Assembly: GCA_016296505.1 (NCBI GenBank)
Contig: JAEDJD010000038.1
Location: 1 to 8,199, forward strand
Direction of reading: 5' to 3'
Origin: Oscillospiraceae bacterium
Lineage (GTDB): Bacteria; Bacillota; Clostridia; Oscillospirales; Ruminococcaceae
DNA: 8,199 nt
Both the position numbers and the translations under genes were made by a program. Under the pieces are notes generated by a model, which worked only from the letters and a program-made list of their open reading frames with translations, was not told where the DNA came from and made no database searches. This document shows, piece by piece, positions 6,109 to 8,199 of the stretch. Positions within the stretch are counted from its first letter, which is position 1. Every line of letters starts with the position of its first letter.

Positions 6109-7497
6109 TCACCGGATGATATAGCCCGGTGCCTGATATGGACGCTTGCCTGCGCCGCATTTCATCTCGGAATATATGCCGGAGATTGCGTCCCATGTTA
6201 CCGGACCGACCTGCCCATTTGCTGTCAGACCGTATTCGCGCTGAAACGCCTGCACGGCAGCCTTTGTCAACGGTCCGAAATATCCAGTATCGGCAACTGC
6301 ATTGATGTTATCGTCAAATTGAGCGATGAAGGTTAGATATTGCTGTAAATAGCGGACATTTTCGCTCGTGACGCCTTCGCGCAGCAGTTCGTTCGGATAG
6401 AGCCGCGCACATGGCTGCGGCGGATTAGAATTAAGAATGCCTTCGTATGCGCGGTAAATATCATTCCATGTACGGCGATCGGCAATGCCGGTCTGCGGCA
6501 AACCGTATGTCTGCTGGAACGAACGTACCGACGCCGATGTTTCTGTATTGTATTCGCCGGTGATGTGCAGCGGCAGAACACTCTGATAGTATGCACCGAT
6601 TACTGCAAGATAATACTGGAAGGAACGGACAGCATTGCCGTAATCGCCCTCGCGCAGAATTTTTGGAAAACGCCGCTGCAATTCCTCGAAGCTGAGACCC
6701 TCTGAATCCAACTCTGCCAGACGCTTTACGCTAATATAGATATAGGAAAGATGATTCCATGTTGGTTCATTGACGATGCCGGTTTCTTCCAAATCAAATA
6801 CCGATTGAAAGACGCGAACGGATTCTGCGGTCTGTGCATCATATACGCCGTCCGCATTGGGAATCTTGGGAATTGCCGGATAATTCCGTGCAATTCGATT
6901 CAGTTGAATCTGTATCGTCTGCACGTCTCTGCTGATCATACCGAGTTTCTGCGGCACGCCAGGATAACTCGGCGTCGGCATATAGATTTCTGTTGCGCGG
7001 ATGATGTCGATATTGCTGCCGTAGTAATACTGCAAAATCTCATAGGGAACCATACCCTGATTCGCAAGCTGTACCGTTCCCCATTGTGAAAGACCGTCGC
7101 ATACTGATGTTGTACCGTTGCAAAAGGCGGCAAATAGCGGCTCATAGCTGCCTTGCCGCCGGATATAGGAGCGGAACAATTCGTCGCAGAGCCGATTGAT
7201 ATTTGCGAACAGCTCGCGTCCGTAGACGAAATTCTGATCGTACTGCGTGGTATTTGTGATATCAAACGGATAGCCTCGCGAGCGATACCATTCTGTGTAG
7301 ATGCGGTTTAGCGCATAGGTATTGATGACATAGATATTTGCACGCAGAGAATTTTCCGGCCATGTCGGATATATCTCGCTGCACGCAACATTCTTCAGAT
7401 AGCTGATGTAGGGGATCGTGACATTTGCCGCATCGGAATCCGGCAGTCCGAGATGCACGGTAATCGTTTCGGGAATAAAAACCTCTCCGGTGAGCAT
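6109..7497 (-). CDS. SpoIID-like domain protein with three peptidoglycan-binding repeats
   Basis: A 462-residue protein. Residues about 8-165 resemble the SpoIID/LytB (amidase-enhancer) domain. CSEIYPTWPENSLRANI (39-55) aligns with the SpoIID region around its catalytic Glu, placing Glu41 at that site with the same 10-residue spacing to the L-[KR]-A motif. CNGTT (126-130) matches the S-x-G-G-x-T area, and GLSQWGTVQLANQG (135-148) plus EILQYYYG (153-160) match the G-M-S-Q-[YW]-G end of the domain. SpoIID is a lytic transglycosylase needed for engulfment in sporulation. Three PG_binding_1-like repeats follow (about 188-252, 286-352, 378-442), each ending in a TW motif. Cys126 and Cys133 could form a metal site. 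There is no signal peptide or anchor. I chose ATG 7497 because GAGAGGAG precedes it by 7 nt; a longer frame to 7566 has no such site and overlaps the upstream gene. The ribosome site overlaps the upstream stop, suggesting coupled translation. Confidence 0.83.
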   Translation of the reverse strand: MLTGEVFIPETITVHLGLPDSDAANVTIPYISYLKNVACSEIYPTWPENSLRANIYVINTYALNRIYTEWYRSRGYPFDITNTTQYDQNFVYGRELFANINRLCDELFRSYIRRQGSYEPLFAAFCNGTTSVCDGLSQWGTVQLANQGMVPYEILQYYYGSNIDIIRATEIYMPTPSYPGVPQKLGMISRDVQTIQIQLNRIARNYPAIPKIPNADGVYDAQTAESVRVFQSVFDLEETGIVNEPTWNHLSYIYISVKRLAELDSEGLSFEELQRRFPKILREGDYGNAVRSFQYYLAVIGAYYQSVLPLHITGEYNTETSASVRSFQQTYGLPQTGIADRRTWNDIYRAYEGILNSNPPQPCARLYPNELLREGVTSENVRYLQQYLTFIAQFDDNINAVADTGYFGPLTKAAVQAFQREYGLTANGQVGPVTWDAISGIYSEMKCGAGKRPYQAPGYIIR

Positions 7498-7510
7498 GGA
7501 TACGCTCCTC

Positions 7511-8199
7511 TCAATATTGCTGCATATCGTTATAGAACGTGATATCGCTGTCCGATATTGGATCATCGTTGCCTGCCGGCAGCGGAATCATATCAAAATT
7601 CTGTATGGAAGTGGTATTGGGAAATACGGGGACATCGGTGCTGTGTTCGCGGTAATAGCCGGCAGCCTGTGCAGTGATGTCGTAGAGATAGGATTCCGGA
7701 TGTCGTTGATCGGCAGAGGGCGGCGGTGCAGGAACGGTGACGGCATTGATATTGCCGTTTTGATCGGTTGTTTGCAGAGAAATAAGCTCCGGTTCGCCTT
7801 GTGATAGCTGCGAAATGATGACAGAGGCACCGGCGACCGGTTTTGCTCCCTGTGCAGTTACGACATGAACGCGAATGATACCGGTATAGGCCGGCTTGGG
7901 TAAAACAGGCACATTGACTTCCGGCGCAGCAGATTCTTCCGCAATGGAGTCGATTGTGTCTGGTTCATTCGTATTGGATTCTGTCGGCTCAGAAAGTGTG
8001 ATTTCGGCAGGATTCATCGTTTCTGGCATATTATCGGATTCTGCCATTGCCGGAATGACCCGCGGCAAAGGTGGAAGGGGAAGTGAAGGACGATTCCCCT
8101 GCGGAGGCATGGGCGGCGGCGGAACAGGACGATTCCCCTGCGGAGGCATGGGCGGCGGCGGAACAGGACGATTCCCCTGCGGCGGTTTGGGCGGCGGCG
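7511..8199 (-). CDS. proline-rich repeat protein with carboxypeptidase-regulatory-like domain (5' end missing)
   Basis: The frame stays open to the right edge, so only the last 228 residues are visible. They begin with 13-residue proline-rich repeats (PPQGNRPVPPPPM), then a Pro/Leu stretch, an acidic Ser/Thr/Glu linker (about 50-95 of the visible part), and a beta-rich domain (about 106-206). That domain reads like a carboxypeptidase-regulatory or transthyretin-like fold: IIRVHVVTAQGAKPVAGASV, then TTDQNGN, YDITAQAAGYY and IQNFDMIPL. Such domains often mediate surface binding or assembly rather than catalysis. A Met at 8149 lies inside the repeats with no ribosome site and is not the true start. 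It is the first visible gene of the operon, 13 bp before the SpoIID-like gene. I know similar domain proteins next to SpoIID/peptidoglycan-binding genes in other Clostridia, but no function is established. Confidence 0.7.
   Translation of the reverse strand, partial: PPPKPPQGNRPVPPPPMPPQGNRPVPPPPMPPQGNRPSLPLPPLPRVIPAMAESDNMPETMNPAEITLSEPTESNTNEPDTIDSIAEESAAPEVNVPVLPKPAYTGIIRVHVVTAQGAKPVAGASVIISQLSQGEPELISLQTTDQNGNINAVTVPAPPPSADQRHPESYLYDITAQAAGYYREHSTDVPVFPNTTSIQNFDMIPLPAGNDDPISDSDITFYNDMQQY
8087..8199 (-). repeat. 39-bp in-frame tandem repeat encoding proline-rich units
   Basis: Copies lie at 8087-8125, 8126-8164 and 8165-8199 (35 of 39 bp visible, cut by the window edge). The first two are identical; the third differs in a short block where a Met codon becomes Lys. 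Each copy encodes one 13-residue Pro/Gly/Asn/Arg unit. Near-identity at DNA level suggests recent expansion by slippage. Confidence 0.9.

Noticed and set aside
7498..7566. A 23-codon N-terminal extension of the SpoIID-like protein
   Set aside because: It would overlap the upstream gene by 56 bp, has no Shine-Dalgarno sequence, and its residues do not match the family; the ATG at 7497 has a strong one.
8147..8149. ATG as start of the proline-rich protein
   Set aside because: It lies inside the tandem repeat, the frame continues open upstream with another repeat copy, and no ribosome site is present.

Overview
The window looks like chromosome from a low-to-mid GC Gram-positive anaerobe, most likely a Clostridia/Oscillospiraceae (Ruminococcus-like) bacterium. 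The reasons are strong AGGAGG-type ribosome binding sites, sigma-A promoters with TGn-extended -10 boxes, a clostridial-style CarD-like regulator, an HtpG-like HSP90 variant, and a set of SpoIID-like and peptidoglycan-binding proteins of a kind known from spore-forming Firmicutes. The genus is inference from recall; no rRNA or other marker gene is present.

Layout. Bases 1-53 carry two direct 10-bp repeats ending in TTGACAAACACA, which resembles the end of an insertion sequence lying mostly to the left of the window. On the minus strand follow a CarD-family transcription factor gene (107-628) and surE (829-1545), each with its own recognisable promoter. A 250-bp divergent intergenic region then drives, on the plus strand, a two-gene unit: an HSP90-like ATPase (1796-3592) and a DUF1275/YoaK membrane protein (3606-4316). 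A 16-bp perfect hairpin at 4331-4370 separates this unit from a convergent minus-strand operon that fills the rest of the window.

That operon reads from the right edge leftwards. It starts with a proline-rich repeat protein with a carboxypeptidase-regulatory-like domain (5' end outside the window). Next comes a 462-residue protein with a SpoIID-like domain and three peptidoglycan-binding repeats, then a 170-residue protein made of two more such repeats, and finally an AI-2E-family membrane protein. Gaps are 13, 15 and 22 bp, and every start has a good Shine-Dalgarno sequence.

The operon is the most interesting part. Its SpoIID-like protein keeps a glutamate aligned with the SpoIID catalytic residue and the C-terminal G-[ML]-S-Q-[YW]-G signature, yet neither it nor the small repeat protein has a signal peptide or membrane anchor. 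One explanation is that they work from the mother-cell cytoplasm on the developing spore's cortex or germ-cell wall, as some coat proteins do. This is inference. No array, tRNA, rRNA or complete mobile element was seen.
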